Shown here in pieces: positions 51,608 to 59,477 of a stretch of 64,000 nucleotides of DNA. Positions within the stretch are counted from its first letter, which is position 1. Every line of letters starts with the position of its first letter. The DNA is taken from contig NZ_JACHMO010000001.1 in assembly GCF_014205015.1 (NCBI RefSeq), positions 8,308,001 through 8,372,000 of the forward strand, given 5' to 3'. The DNA is from Saccharothrix ecbatanensis (lineage in GTDB: Bacteria > Actinomycetota > Actinomycetes > Mycobacteriales > Pseudonocardiaceae). Both the position numbers and the translations under genes were made by a program. Below the pieces are notes generated by a model. It did not search any database, was not told the DNA's origin, and was given only the letters and a program-made list of their open reading frames with translations.

Positions 51608-52754
51608 GCGACACGGGCGCCTCGTCGGAGAACACCGGCCCGCGCCGCACCAGCCGGGCGATCAGCACCCAGTCGGCGACCGCCAGCACCGCGAACACGG
51701 CCGTGAACGCGACGAACGACACGAGCATCTGGTCCCGGCTCACGTGCGACACCGCGTCCGCCGTCGTCAGCAACCCCTGCACCAACCACGGCTGCCGCCC
51801 GATCTCGCGGAACAGCCACCCGCCGATCGCCGCCACGAACGGCAGCGGGATGCCGAGCACCATCAGGTACAGCGGGAACCGCAGCCGCACCACCCAGTCG
51901 CGGAACAGCAGTGGCACGGTCGCCCAGCTCACCAGCAGCAGCACGAACCCGATCTGGATCATGAACCCGAGGCCGATCCCGTCCAGCGCGCCGACCGTGT
52001 CCAACTTCTCCGGCTGGTGCTCCTGCACGACCGGGAACTGCCCGAACCCGAACCCGATCAGCATCGGCGTGGCCAACGCGGTGAGCACCACGCCCAAGCG
52101 GAGCGACCGGCGGAAGAAGTCGACCTCGGTGGTGCGCCGGATGAAGTGGTAGGCGCTGACCCCGGTCACGAACACGCCGCCCACGGTCAGCGCGGCGAAG
52201 CACACGTGCAGGAACGCCGTCACGAACGTCGGGTTGGCGAGCAGCGCGGAGAAGTCGACCATCCGCAGCACGCCGTCCCGCAGCTCGTGCCCGACGGGGT
52301 TCTGGAGGAACGCGTTCGCCATCATGATCCAGAACGCCGACGCGAACGCCGTCAGCGCCACCAGCCAGATCAACGCCAGGTGCGCCCACTTGTTCAACCG
52401 GTCCCAGCCGAAGATCCACAGGCCGAGGAACGTCGACTCCAGGAAGAACGCCACCAGCGTCTCCATCGCCAGCGGCGCGCCGAACACGTCACCCGCGAAC
52501 GTCGACAGGCCCGACCAGTTCAGCCCGAACTGGAACTCCATGACGATGCCGGTCGCGATGCCGAGCGCGTAGTTGACCACGTAGAGCCGTCCCCAGAAGC
52601 GCGTCATCCGCGCGTGCACCGGGTCGGCGGACAGCGTGGCCCGCGTCTGCGTCACCGCGACCACCGTCACCAGCCCGAGCGTGAGCAGCACGAACAGGAA
52701 GTGGAACGACGTGGTGGTGGCGAACTGGAGGCGGGCCAGTCCCAAGGCATCCAT
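51588..52754 (-). CDS. cydA: cytochrome bd ubiquinol oxidase subunit I
   Basis: A 388-residue subunit with nine or so helices. Haem ligands: the N-terminal His in ARLQFATTTSFHFLFV, the Glu pair in LAMETLVAFFLESTFLGLWIFGW, and the Met later. The quinol-site region carries GRQPWLVQG. The Q-loop is short. It reduces oxygen at high affinity, without pumping protons. ATG 52754; a TATAAC hexamer lies 10 nt upstream, suggesting a very short 5' leader. It is first in the operon cydA-cydB-cydD-cydC. Confidence 0.95.
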   Translation of the reverse strand: MDALGLARLQFATTTSFHFLFVLLTLGLVTVVAVTQTRATLSADPVHARMTRFWGRLYVVNYALGIATGIVMEFQFGLNWSGLSTFAGDVFGAPLAMETLVAFFLESTFLGLWIFGWDRLNKWAHLALIWLVALTAFASAFWIMMANAFLQNPVGHELRDGVLRMVDFSALLANPTFVTAFLHVCFAALTVGGVFVTGVSAYHFIRRTTEVDFFRRSLRLGVVLTALATPMLIGFGFGQFPVVQEHQPEKLDTVGALDGIGLGFMIQIGFVLLLVSWATVPLLFRDWVVRLRFPLYLMVLGIPLPFVAAIGGWLFREIGRQPWLVQGLLTTADAVSHVSRDQMLVSFVAFTAVFAVLAVADWVLIARLVRRGPVFSDEAPVSPLVPAL

Positions 52755-52789
52755 GAGTAGGGAAGTTATATGTAGGCAGGCAACGTAAC

Positions 52790-52807
52790 ATCGGGGATGT
52801 CCCCGAT
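52790..52807. promoter_or_regulatory. 18-bp perfect palindrome between cydA and padR
   Basis: ATCGGGGA-TG-TCCCCGAT in the 89-bp divergent region. It lies just upstream of the predicted padR -10 (TAAAGT, 52830) and about 20 bp upstream of the cydA -10. It could be a PadR autoregulatory site or a redox/oxygen operator for cydA. Confidence 0.5.
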
Positions 52808-52843
52808 TCCGACCCCGGTCCGGAATCCGTAAAGTCACCGAAC

Positions 52844-53182
52844 ATGAAGTCCGACGCGCTGCGAGGCCACCTCGACGGGCTCCTGCTGGCCACGCTCGAC
52901 GGTGGCCGGCTGCACGGTTACGCCATCATCGAGGCGTTGCAGCGGCGCAGCGGCGGCGCGCTCGACCTGCCCACCGGCACCGTCTACCCGGCCCTGCGCC
53001 GACTGGAGACGGCCGGTCTGGTCGCCAGCGAGTGGAGCACCGTCGGCGGAAGGCAGCGCCGCACCTACCGGCTCACCCAGGCCGGCCGGCGGGCCCTGGC
53101 CGCCGAACGCACCGCGTGGCGCGAGTTCACCACCGCGATCGAAGGCGTGCTGGGAGGTGGACCGTGGCCGGCACAGGCCTGA
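52844..53182 (+). CDS. PadR-family transcriptional regulator
   Basis: A 112-residue winged-helix protein: LDGLLLATLDGGRLHGYAIIEALQ, GALDLPTGTVYPALRRLETAGLVASEW, GGRQRRTYRLTQAGRRALAAER and a short dimerisation helix. These regulators usually repress a membrane protein gene beside them. TAAAGT lies 8 nt before ATG 52844. It overlaps the next gene by 19 bp. Confidence 0.92.
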   Translation: MKSDALRGHLDGLLLATLDGGRLHGYAIIEALQRRSGGALDLPTGTVYPALRRLETAGLVASEWSTVGGRQRRTYRLTQAGRRALAAERTAWREFTTAIEGVLGGGPWPAQA

Positions 53183-53841
53183 TCGACGACTACGTCACCG
53201 CGCTGGACCGGCGGTTGCGCGGCCCGGAGCACGTGAAGGACGACCTGCTCGCCGAAGCGCGCGACAGCCTCCACGACGCCGCCGCCGCGCACCGGGACGA
53301 CGGGCTCGCCGAGGACGCCGCCCAACGCCGCGCCGTCGCCGAGTTCGGTCCCGTCACCGAGATCGCCCGCGAGTACCAGGGCCTGCTCGGCCTGGCGCAC
53401 GGCACGCGCACCCTCCGCGCGGTGATGCTGGTCATCCCGCTCGTGCACATCATGTGGGAGCTGAACCGCCGGTTCTGGATCGGCGCCTGGAACGACTTCG
53501 ACGCCCCGCCGCCCGACTGGTACCTGCTGGTCGCCCGCCTCAACGACACCTCGGCGTGGGTCGTGGCCGGCGTGGCCGTGCTCGCGCTGCTCGTCGGTCG
53601 GCGGCTCGCCCGGACGGCGGTCAGCACGGTGACCCTGGCCAGGCTCGCGGGCGTGGTCGCCGTCGGCGCGGTCGCAGTCACCGCGTCCGGCAACGTGGCG
53701 ATCCTGGCCGCCACCGCCTACCTCGACGCGGCGAGGCTGCTCATGTCGCCACCGGTGGCCGCCGCGACCGTCGTGTCGTTCGTCGTGGTGCTCCGGCTGG
53801 CCGTACTCGCCCGCCGGTGTGTGGTGTTCTCGTCGGTGTGA
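53164..53841 (+). CDS. HAAS/permease-prefix domain membrane protein
   Basis: A 225-residue protein. The N-terminal 75 residues (IDDYVTALDRRLRGPEHVKDDLLAEARDSLHDAA, AAQRRAVAEFGPVTEIAREYQ) form the helical HAAS-type domain that often follows PadR genes. Four hydrophobic segments make up the rest. PadR-HAAS pairs act as regulator and membrane partner, but the signal is unknown. GTG 53164 lies inside the padR 3' end. Confidence 0.8.
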   Translation: MAGTGLIDDYVTALDRRLRGPEHVKDDLLAEARDSLHDAAAAHRDDGLAEDAAQRRAVAEFGPVTEIAREYQGLLGLAHGTRTLRAVMLVIPLVHIMWELNRRFWIGAWNDFDAPPPDWYLLVARLNDTSAWVVAGVAVLALLVGRRLARTAVSTVTLARLAGVVAVGAVAVTASGNVAILAATAYLDAARLLMSPPVAAATVVSFVVVLRLAVLARRCVVFSSV

Positions 53842-53866
53842 CCGGCGGATGTGTCACGATCGTGTC

Positions 53867-54232
53867 GTGACCTCAGCGCTCATCTACATAGTCGTCATGG
53901 CACTCGTGGCGGCCGTGGTGTTCCTGCTGGCCGCGCTGGTGTTCGGGCGCGGCGAGGAACTGGCCCCGCTGCCGCCCGGCGCGTCGCCGACCCGGCTCCC
54001 GGCCGAGGACGTGACCCCCGACGACGTGCGCGACCTGAAGTTCCAGCAGGTCCTGCGCGGCTACAAGATGACCGAGGTGGACTGGGTGCTCGAGCGCCTG
54101 GCCGGCGAGGTCGAGCGGCTGCGCGGCCGGGTCGACGAGCTGGAGGCCGAGCTGGGGACGAGCCCGCAGCTCGAAGCCGAAGCCGAAGCCGAACCCGAGC
54201 GGGTGCTGGAGCCCGAACGTGACCCGGCCTGA
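53867..54232 (+). CDS. DivIVA-domain membrane-anchored protein
   Basis: A 121-residue protein: one N-terminal membrane helix (IYIVVMALVAAVVFLLAALVF), a Pro-rich linker, a DivIVA motif (LPAEDVTPDDVRDLKFQQVLRGYKMTEVDWVLERLAGEVERLRGRVDELEAEL), and an acidic tail with EAEAEAEPE encoded by GAAGCC hexamers. It corresponds by position and layout to M. tuberculosis Rv1209. A role at the growing pole or septum is inferred from the domain. Its 3' end overlaps tagA by 14 bp. Confidence 0.85.
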   Translation: MTSALIYIVVMALVAAVVFLLAALVFGRGEELAPLPPGASPTRLPAEDVTPDDVRDLKFQQVLRGYKMTEVDWVLERLAGEVERLRGRVDELEAELGTSPQLEAEAEAEPERVLEPERDPA

Positions 54233-54788
54233 CCTCGCGCGGTGCCCGTGGGGCGAGAGCACGCCCGACTACGTCGAGTACCACGACACCGAGTGGGGCG
54301 TCGAGCTGCACGGCGAGACGGCCATGTTCGAACGCATGTCGCTCGAGTCGTTCCAGTCCGGCCTGTCCTGGATCACCATCCTGCGCAAGCGGGAGAACTT
54401 CCGGACCGCGTTCGCGGGCTTCGTGCCCGAGGTGGTGGCGGAGTTCGGGTCGGACGACTTCGACCGGCTGATGGCCGACGCGGGCATCGTCCGCAACCGG
54501 GCGAAGATCAACGCGACGATCAACAACGCCCGCGCGATCGCCAAGCTGGACGTGCCGCTGGACGACCTGCTGTGGTCGTTCGCCCCCGAGCACCACGAAC
54601 GGCCCGCCACGATCGCCGACGTGCCCGCCGTCACACCCGAGTCGAAGGCGATGGCCAAGGAGCTGAAGCGCCGCGGCTTCGTGTTCCTCGGCCCCACCAC
54701 CTGCTACGCGTTGATGCAGGCCACGGGCATGGTCGACGACCACATCGCGACCTGCTTCCGCGCCACCGCCGCCTCTACCGCCCCGTGA
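54219..54788 (+). CDS. tagA: DNA-3-methyladenine glycosylase I
   Basis: A 189-residue Tag-type glycosylase: RCPWGESTPDYVEYHDTEWG (zinc Cys and base-pocket residues), ERMSLESFQSGLSWITILRKRENF, KRRGFVFLGPTTCYALMQATGMVDDHIATC with the C-terminal zinc ligands. It excises 3-methyladenine. The GTG start lies within the DivIVA gene, the same pairing as Rv1209-Rv1210. The 3' end overlaps the convergent hydratase by 14 bp. Confidence 0.95.
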   Translation: MTRPDLARCPWGESTPDYVEYHDTEWGVELHGETAMFERMSLESFQSGLSWITILRKRENFRTAFAGFVPEVVAEFGSDDFDRLMADAGIVRNRAKINATINNARAIAKLDVPLDDLLWSFAPEHHERPATIADVPAVTPESKAMAKELKRRGFVFLGPTTCYALMQATGMVDDHIATCFRATAASTAP

Positions 54789-55554
54789 AGCCGGGCTTCC
54801 GCTTGGCCACGAACGCGGCGACCGCCTCCCGGTGGTCCGCCGTGGCGCCCGCCTCCGCCTGCGTGCGGGCCTCCACCTCCAGCGCCGCCTCAAGCGCGCC
54901 GGTGAACGCCATCGCCTCCTTGATCTTGGCGTAGGCGGTGGTCGGCCCGGCGGCCAGCTTCCGGGCCAGCGCCTGCGCCGTGGACAGCACCTCGGCGTCC
55001 GGCACGACCTGGCCCACCAGGCCGATCCGCAACGCCTCCTCCGCGCCCACCGGCTGCGCGAGCAGCATCATCTCCATCGCCCGGCCGTGCCCGATCAGCC
55101 GCGGCAGCGTCCAGGACGCGCCCGAATCGGCGGTCAGGCCCACGTTGGCGAACGCCATCAGGAACTTCGCGCCCGCGGCGGCCACCCGCAGGTCGCTCGC
55201 GAAGGCCAGCGAGGCGCCCGCACCCGCCGCCATGCCGTTCACGGCCGCGATGACCGGCTTCGGCATGCCCACGATCGCCTTGACCAACGGGTTGTAGTGC
55301 TTCTCCACCGTGTTCAGCGGCGCCGGGTCGCCCGCCTCCAGCAGCGCGATGTGCTCCTTCAGGTCCTGACCCGCGCAGAACGCCTTCCCGGCGCCCGTGA
55401 CGACCACCGCGCGCACCTCGTCGTCCTCGGCCGCCTCGACCACGGCCTCCAGGAACCGCTCCTTCAGCGCCAGCGTGAACGAGTTGAACGACTCGGGCCG
55501 GTTGAGCGTGAAGGTGCGAACGCCGTCAGCGTCGTCGATGAGGAGTTCGGACAC
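54775..55554 (-). CDS. enoyl-CoA hydratase/isomerase, PaaG-like
   Basis: A 259-residue crotonase: LNRPESFNSFTLALKERFLE, GKAFCAGQDLKEH (oxyanion hole), PVIAAVNGMAAGAGASLAFASDLRVAA, VGLTADSGASWTLPRLIGHGRAMEMMLLA. The ADSGAS motif, with Asp in place of the usual hydratase Glu, is typical of the PaaG/MenB-like isomerase branch. The GTG at 55554 has GGAGG upstream. It forms an operon with the PaaX-type regulator, so a role in aromatic acyl-CoA breakdown is plausible, though no other paa genes are present. Confidence 0.88.
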   Translation of the reverse strand: MSELLIDDADGVRTFTLNRPESFNSFTLALKERFLEAVVEAAEDDEVRAVVVTGAGKAFCAGQDLKEHIALLEAGDPAPLNTVEKHYNPLVKAIVGMPKPVIAAVNGMAAGAGASLAFASDLRVAAAGAKFLMAFANVGLTADSGASWTLPRLIGHGRAMEMMLLAQPVGAEEALRIGLVGQVVPDAEVLSTAQALARKLAAGPTTAYAKIKEAMAFTGALEAALEVEARTQAEAGATADHREAVAAFVAKRKPGFTGR

Positions 55555-55567
55555 GGGGGACCTCCGG

Positions 55568-56386
55568 TCAGTGATGGGCAAGGCTGTCGTCGACGAACGC
55601 GGCCACCGCGGGCGCGAGGCGGTTGGTGTGCCGGTCGAAGAACTCGGCCGCGTCGGTGCCCGGCCAGTCGGCGGGCAGCAGCTCGCGCGGCAGGCCGGGA
55701 TCGCGGAACAGGAACTTGCGCCAGGCGTGCAGGAACCGCTGCGACGCCGCGAACGCCTCGGCCGGCGACGTACCGTCCACAGCGGACACCAAGGGCTCCC
55801 ACTCGGCCACGAACCGGGCGTAGTCGCGCCCCAGCGTCGCCAGGTCCCACGCGCGTGCCGCCAGCTCCGCCGGGTCGCCCTCGTGCTCGCCGAGGAACGT
55901 GCTCGCCCGCACACCCTCGCCGGCCAGCACGTCCGCGAGTTCCGGGGAGGGGCGCGGTGCGATCCACGTCACCGGGCCGAGCGCGCCGTAGCCGAGCAGT
56001 TGCAGCGAGGAGGCGAGCCGGTCGCGTGCCTCCCGGGCGGGCAGCTCCTCCAGCACCACCACGTGCCACCGACCGTCCCAGGTGGACGGCCGGGTGCGGT
56101 AGATGCGGGCCGCCGCCTCGTCCAGCCGCCGTTCCGCGCGGGGTGTCATCGCGTAGCCGGGGCCGTCCGGCAGGCGGACGGGTTCGAGCCAGCCCTGCCG
56201 GACCGTGCGCGACACGGCGGTGCGCACGGCGGGCGCGGCGAAGTCCAGCGGCTCCAGCAACCGGACGAGCGCGGCGATCGTCGCGGCGCCACCCCGCTCG
56301 CGGAGGTGGCCACCGTAGACGTCGAAGAGCGCGGAACGGGCTCGCACGAGAGCCGAGTCTGTCAGGGCGACCCCGCGACACGCCAC
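55568..56386 (-). CDS. PaaX-family transcriptional repressor
   Basis: About 272 residues: a winged helix (ARSALFDVYGGHLRERGGAATIAALVRLLEPLDFAAPAVRTAVSRTVRQGWL), a central PaaX domain (GRWHVVVLEELPAREARDRLASSLQLLGYGALGPVTWIAPRP) and a C-terminal helical part. PaaX repressors respond to phenylacetyl-CoA. Start uncertain: GTG 56386 or 56404. It lies 13 bp ahead of the hydratase and probably controls it. Confidence 0.88.
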   Translation of the reverse strand: MACRGVALTDSALVRARSALFDVYGGHLRERGGAATIAALVRLLEPLDFAAPAVRTAVSRTVRQGWLEPVRLPDGPGYAMTPRAERRLDEAAARIYRTRPSTWDGRWHVVVLEELPAREARDRLASSLQLLGYGALGPVTWIAPRPSPELADVLAGEGVRASTFLGEHEGDPAELAARAWDLATLGRDYARFVAEWEPLVSAVDGTSPAEAFAASQRFLHAWRKFLFRDPGLPRELLPADWPGTDAAEFFDRHTNRLAPAVAAFVDDSLAHH

Positions 56387-56609
56387 AGAGCCGTAAAGGG
56401 TCACGACCGGGTGACGATCGGCGGTGGGTACGAAAGTCGTTGGGGCACGGTGATCCTGGCTGTGGTCGGCGGCTTCGTGAAGATCGCCAACTGGCACCCG
56501 GCGGGCCGGAAAGATCGGTTCGGTTTCGCTGCCGAGTCCGCATAGGGGAGAATGGGTCCCGTATCCGGCCCTGGTCGGACGGGGAAGATGTTGACGGAGG
56601 GAGCACGCG

Positions 56610-56777
56610 ATGGCGGCCATGAAGCCCCGGACCGGCGACGGTCCCCTCGAGGTGACCAAGGAGGGGCGTGGCATCGTGATGCGCGTTCCGCTCGAGGGTG
56701 GTGGGCGCCTCGTCGTCGAGATGTCGGCGGATGAGGCCAACGCCCTGGGCGATGCCCTCAAGGCAGCCGCCGGCTGA
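56610..56777 (+). CDS. DUF3117 small protein
   Basis: A 55-residue actinobacterial protein: MAAMKPRTGDGPLEVTKEGR followed by GIVMRVPLEGGGRLVVEMSA. ATG 56610 has GGAGG about 9 nt upstream. A strong hairpin follows the stop. DUF3117 is almost universal in actinobacteria and its function is unknown; the M. tuberculosis homologue Rv1211 also follows tagA. Here the enoyl-CoA hydratase and PaaX genes have come between the two. Confidence 0.93.
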   Translation: MAAMKPRTGDGPLEVTKEGRGIVMRVPLEGGGRLVVEMSADEANALGDALKAAAG

Positions 56778-56802
56778 CCAGCCGGACCGAGAAAGCGTCG
56801 AG

Positions 56803-56830
56803 GCCCCGGTTTCCACTGTGGAACCGGGGC
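56803..56830 (+). terminator. terminator after the DUF3117 gene
   Basis: GCCCCGGTT pairs with AACCGGGGC (9 bp), with an inner CCAC/GTGG stem and a one-base bulge. It starts 26 bp after the stop. Confidence 0.8.
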
Positions 56831-56890
56831 ATCGCTACGTCACGACGCGCCCGGTCACCCGGGCTTGACAGATCTTGTTCTTGACCGGCC

Positions 56891-56918
56891 TTGACACCCG
56901 TTTATCGGCCTTTATTCG
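56891..56918 (+). promoter_or_regulatory. candidate pepA promoter
   Basis: TTGACA at 56891 and TATTCG 16 bp downstream, in an unusually T-rich stretch (56866-56945) with four TTGAC copies. A CGGAGG ribosome site precedes GTG 56967. Confidence 0.45.
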
Positions 56919-56966
56919 ACTTTTTGACCCGTTTTTCGCCCCTGTTCGGCCCTTCGGAGGTCTTCC

Positions 56967-58433
56967 GTGCGAGCACCCCTGCCCACCCCGCTGGTCACCG
57001 TCGAGGTGGCCGACACCCTCCGGCGAGGTGTGCCCGCGGTGCTCGTCGCGTTCCCCGGCGACCCGGTCCGGCTCGGGCCGGGCGCGGAGGACCTGGACGT
57101 GGACGTGGCCGAGGTGAGTGGCAAGGCGGGGGCGACGTCCAGGCAGGGGCGGACGTGGGTGGTGGGGGTTGGTGACGGTGCGCCGGGTGACTGGCGCAAG
57201 GCGGGGGCGTCGCTGGTGCGGGCGCTGCACGCCGACGCGGAGAAGTCCGGTGGGACGACGTTCGACGTGCGGTTGCCGGAGGACGTGACAGCGGGTGCGG
57301 TGGCGGCGTTCACGCTGGGTGCGGCGGTGGGCGGGTACCGGTTCAAGGTGACCGGGGAGGAACCGCCCAAGCGGGTGAAGTCGATGCGCCTGGTGGCCGG
57401 GGATCCGGCGTTCGCGGAGGTCGTGCGGAAGGCGAACACGCTGGCGGCGGCGACGTCGTTCAGCCGTGATCTGGCGAACATGCCGTCAAATGTGAAGGAT
57501 CCGTCCTGGCTGGCCGCGGCGGCGGTGAAGGCCGGGCGTGCGGTGCCGGGGCTCCAGGTGGAGGTCCGGGACGAGAAGTGGCTGGCCGAGCAGCGGTTCG
57601 GCGGTGTGCTGGCCGTGGGCGGCGGTTCGGCGCGTCCGCCCAGGTTCATCGAGCTGACGTGGCCGGGGACGGACGCCGGCCAGCCGCACCTGGTGCTGGT
57701 GGGCAAGGGCATCACGTTCGACACCGGTGGGATCTCGATCAAGCCGGCCGACGGCATGCACCTGATGCGCACGGACATGTCCGGCGGCGCGGCCGTGATC
57801 GCGGCCCTGGTGGGCATCGCCAAGCAGAGCCTGCCCGTTCGAGTGACAGGCCTCGTGCCCGCCGCCGAGAACCACGTGTCCGGCACGGCCTACCGACCGG
57901 GTGACGTGATCACCCAATACGGTGGAATCACCACCGAGGTGACGAACACCGACGCCGAAGGCAGGATCGTCCTGGCAGACGCCCTCGCCTATGCCGTTCG
58001 CAACCTGAAGCCGGACGTTCTGGTGGATGTCGCCACCCTGACCGGTGCGATGAAGGTGTCGCTGGGTCTGCGCACCGGTGGCCTGTTCGCCACGGACGAC
58101 GACCTGGCGGCCCGCGTTGCGGAGGCCGGGGTGGAGGTCGGCGAGCGCTGGTGGCGCATGCCGTTGTTGGAGGACTTGGCGGAGGACGTCCGGAGCGACA
58201 TCGCCGATGTGCGGCAGTGCCCGCCGGGGCCGGGTGGGATTACGGCGGCGCTGTTCCTGCGCGAGTTCACCGGCAATGTTCCGTGGGCGCACCTGGACAT
58301 CGCCGGTCCGGCGCGGGCGGACAAGGTGTACGACGAGGTGGTGGCAGGCGCGACGGGCTTCGCCGCGCGGACCCTGATAGAACTGGCCGAGACCTACGCC
58401 CGCACGCAGGCCTCGGCGAACACGATCGGGTGA
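56967..58433 (+). CDS. pepA: leucyl aminopeptidase (M17)
   Basis: A 488-residue enzyme. The C-terminal catalytic domain has VGKGITFDTGGISIKP, MRTDMSGGAAVIAAL and the M17 signature NTDAEGRIVLADAL, with Lys, Asp and Glu ligands for two metal ions. The N-terminal macrodomain-like half is more variable. It removes N-terminal residues from peptides. GTG 56967 with CGGAGG 7-12 nt upstream. Confidence 0.95.
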   Translation: MRAPLPTPLVTVEVADTLRRGVPAVLVAFPGDPVRLGPGAEDLDVDVAEVSGKAGATSRQGRTWVVGVGDGAPGDWRKAGASLVRALHADAEKSGGTTFDVRLPEDVTAGAVAAFTLGAAVGGYRFKVTGEEPPKRVKSMRLVAGDPAFAEVVRKANTLAAATSFSRDLANMPSNVKDPSWLAAAAVKAGRAVPGLQVEVRDEKWLAEQRFGGVLAVGGGSARPPRFIELTWPGTDAGQPHLVLVGKGITFDTGGISIKPADGMHLMRTDMSGGAAVIAALVGIAKQSLPVRVTGLVPAAENHVSGTAYRPGDVITQYGGITTEVTNTDAEGRIVLADALAYAVRNLKPDVLVDVATLTGAMKVSLGLRTGGLFATDDDLAARVAEAGVEVGERWWRMPLLEDLAEDVRSDIADVRQCPPGPGGITAALFLREFTGNVPWAHLDIAGPARADKVYDEVVAGATGFAARTLIELAETYARTQASANTIG

Positions 58434-58462
58434 TCATGGCCCGAAAATGTACGGAAACACCG

Positions 58463-59326
58463 TTACGGTCCCTCGGTTGAAACGAGGAACCCAACCCGCC
58501 GACCACCGCCATCCTGGACATCGCCAGCCCCACCACCACCAGCCCCACCACCACCAGCCTCACCACCACCAGCCTCACCACCACCAGCCGCACCACCGCT
58601 CCGAGCCACCGGGAACCCCCGCACGATGAGCAGGACTCCCAAGGCGATCTCGAAGAGCCCACCGGGAACGGCCAGCACCACGCCCACCCCGTACCCGAAC
58701 ACTTCGAGAACGGCACCGACCAGGAAGACGGCGTACCCGGCCAGTCCCCAGACCGCCATGAAGCGCGGCACCAGTCGCGCGCGGAACAGGACTCGGCAGA
58801 ACACCACGCCGACGATCGCGACGGACATCATCGCGATCTGGTAGCTGTAGTGGTTGCCGGCCACCACGACCCGCGCCACCCCGGCCAGCGCCGATCCGGC
58901 GTCTGACCCCGCGTCGGACCCGGCCGCGCCAGCCGCGCCGCCCGCGCTCGCGTGCTCCCGGGCGAGCGGCACCAGGAGCAGCAGGAAGACGACCCCGACC
59001 GCCAGCAGCGCCGCCTCCACCGCGCGGCCGATCAGGTAGGCCTGCGCGGAGATCTCGCTGTGCGGCTTCAGGACGGGGAACGCCAGCACGCCGATGCCGA
59101 CGACGGCGGCCGAGTTGATCAACATCAACAGCGCACCCGCCGCGATCCGCGTCGGGTTGTCGGCGACGTCGGCCAGGTAGTCGGCCAGGTAGTCGGGCAG
59201 GTAGTCGGGCAGGTCGCCGCTGCCGCCTCCCGACTCCGCGCCGATCAGGGCGCCGCCTCCGGCGTATGCGACGAACGCCAGCAGGAACAAGGCGCCCATG
59301 GTTCGTCCGATGGCTCTCGATGACAT
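58463..59326 (-). CDS. DUF4386 membrane protein with two internal tandem repeats
   Basis: A protein of about 287 residues with six hydrophobic segments in the DUF4386 order (GRTMGALFLLAFVAYAGGGAL, AAGALLMLINSAAVVGIGVLAFPVLKPH, YLIGRAVEAALLAVG, YQIAMMSVAIVGVVFCRVLF, VPRFMAVWGLAGYAVFLVGAVLEVFG). Function unknown. An extracytoplasmic loop has DYLPDYLADYLAD, encoded by 12-bp repeats (59171-59218). The C-terminus has EAGGGEAGGGGAGGGG, encoded by four 15-bp units (58531-58590). ATG 59326 with GGAGGG. It is divergent from a TetR gene. Confidence 0.85.
   Translation of the reverse strand: MSSRAIGRTMGALFLLAFVAYAGGGALIGAESGGGSGDLPDYLPDYLADYLADVADNPTRIAAGALLMLINSAAVVGIGVLAFPVLKPHSEISAQAYLIGRAVEAALLAVGVVFLLLLVPLAREHASAGGAAGAAGSDAGSDAGSALAGVARVVVAGNHYSYQIAMMSVAIVGVVFCRVLFRARLVPRFMAVWGLAGYAVFLVGAVLEVFGYGVGVVLAVPGGLFEIALGVLLIVRGFPVARSGGAAGGGEAGGGEAGGGGAGGGGAGDVQDGGGRRVGFLVSTEGP
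58531..58590. repeat. four 15-bp tandem units in the DUF4386 gene
   Basis: CACCACCACCAGCCN repeated four times. They encode the Gly-rich tail on the minus strand, and length changes would keep the frame. Confidence 0.9.
59171..59218. repeat. four 12-bp tandem units in the DUF4386 gene
   Basis: GGCCAGGTAGTC-type units. They encode the repeated D-Y-L-(P/A) loop. Confidence 0.85.
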
Positions 59327-59363
59327 GGATCTTCCCTCCATCGCGGGCGATCGGGCCCGTTCC

Positions 59364-59400
59364 CGTACTTAGTAAGGCGCACGGTAACGTACTAAGTACG
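59364..59400. promoter_or_regulatory. double TetR-type operator
   Basis: CGTACTTAGTA (59364-59374) and its exact reverse complement TACTAAGTACG (59390-59400) are separated by 15 bp. The right copy lies within CGTACT-A-AGTACG, a 13-bp palindrome, and the left copy is a close match. They sit between the DUF4386 gene and the TetR gene. Confidence 0.7.
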
Positions 59401-59477
59401 AACATGTCACCCGATCGTGTGGCCCAATGGTGTGATCCAGTCGTGTTGCCAGTCGTGTTGCCCAGTGAGGAGTCCGG

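Noticed and set aside
56411..56545. Short plus-strand frame upstream of the DUF3117 gene (about 44 codons, TIGGGYESRWGTVILAVVGG...)
   Set aside because: It has a hydrophobic stretch but no convincing ribosome site, and it covers the probable promoter region of paaX. Left unannotated for lack of support.
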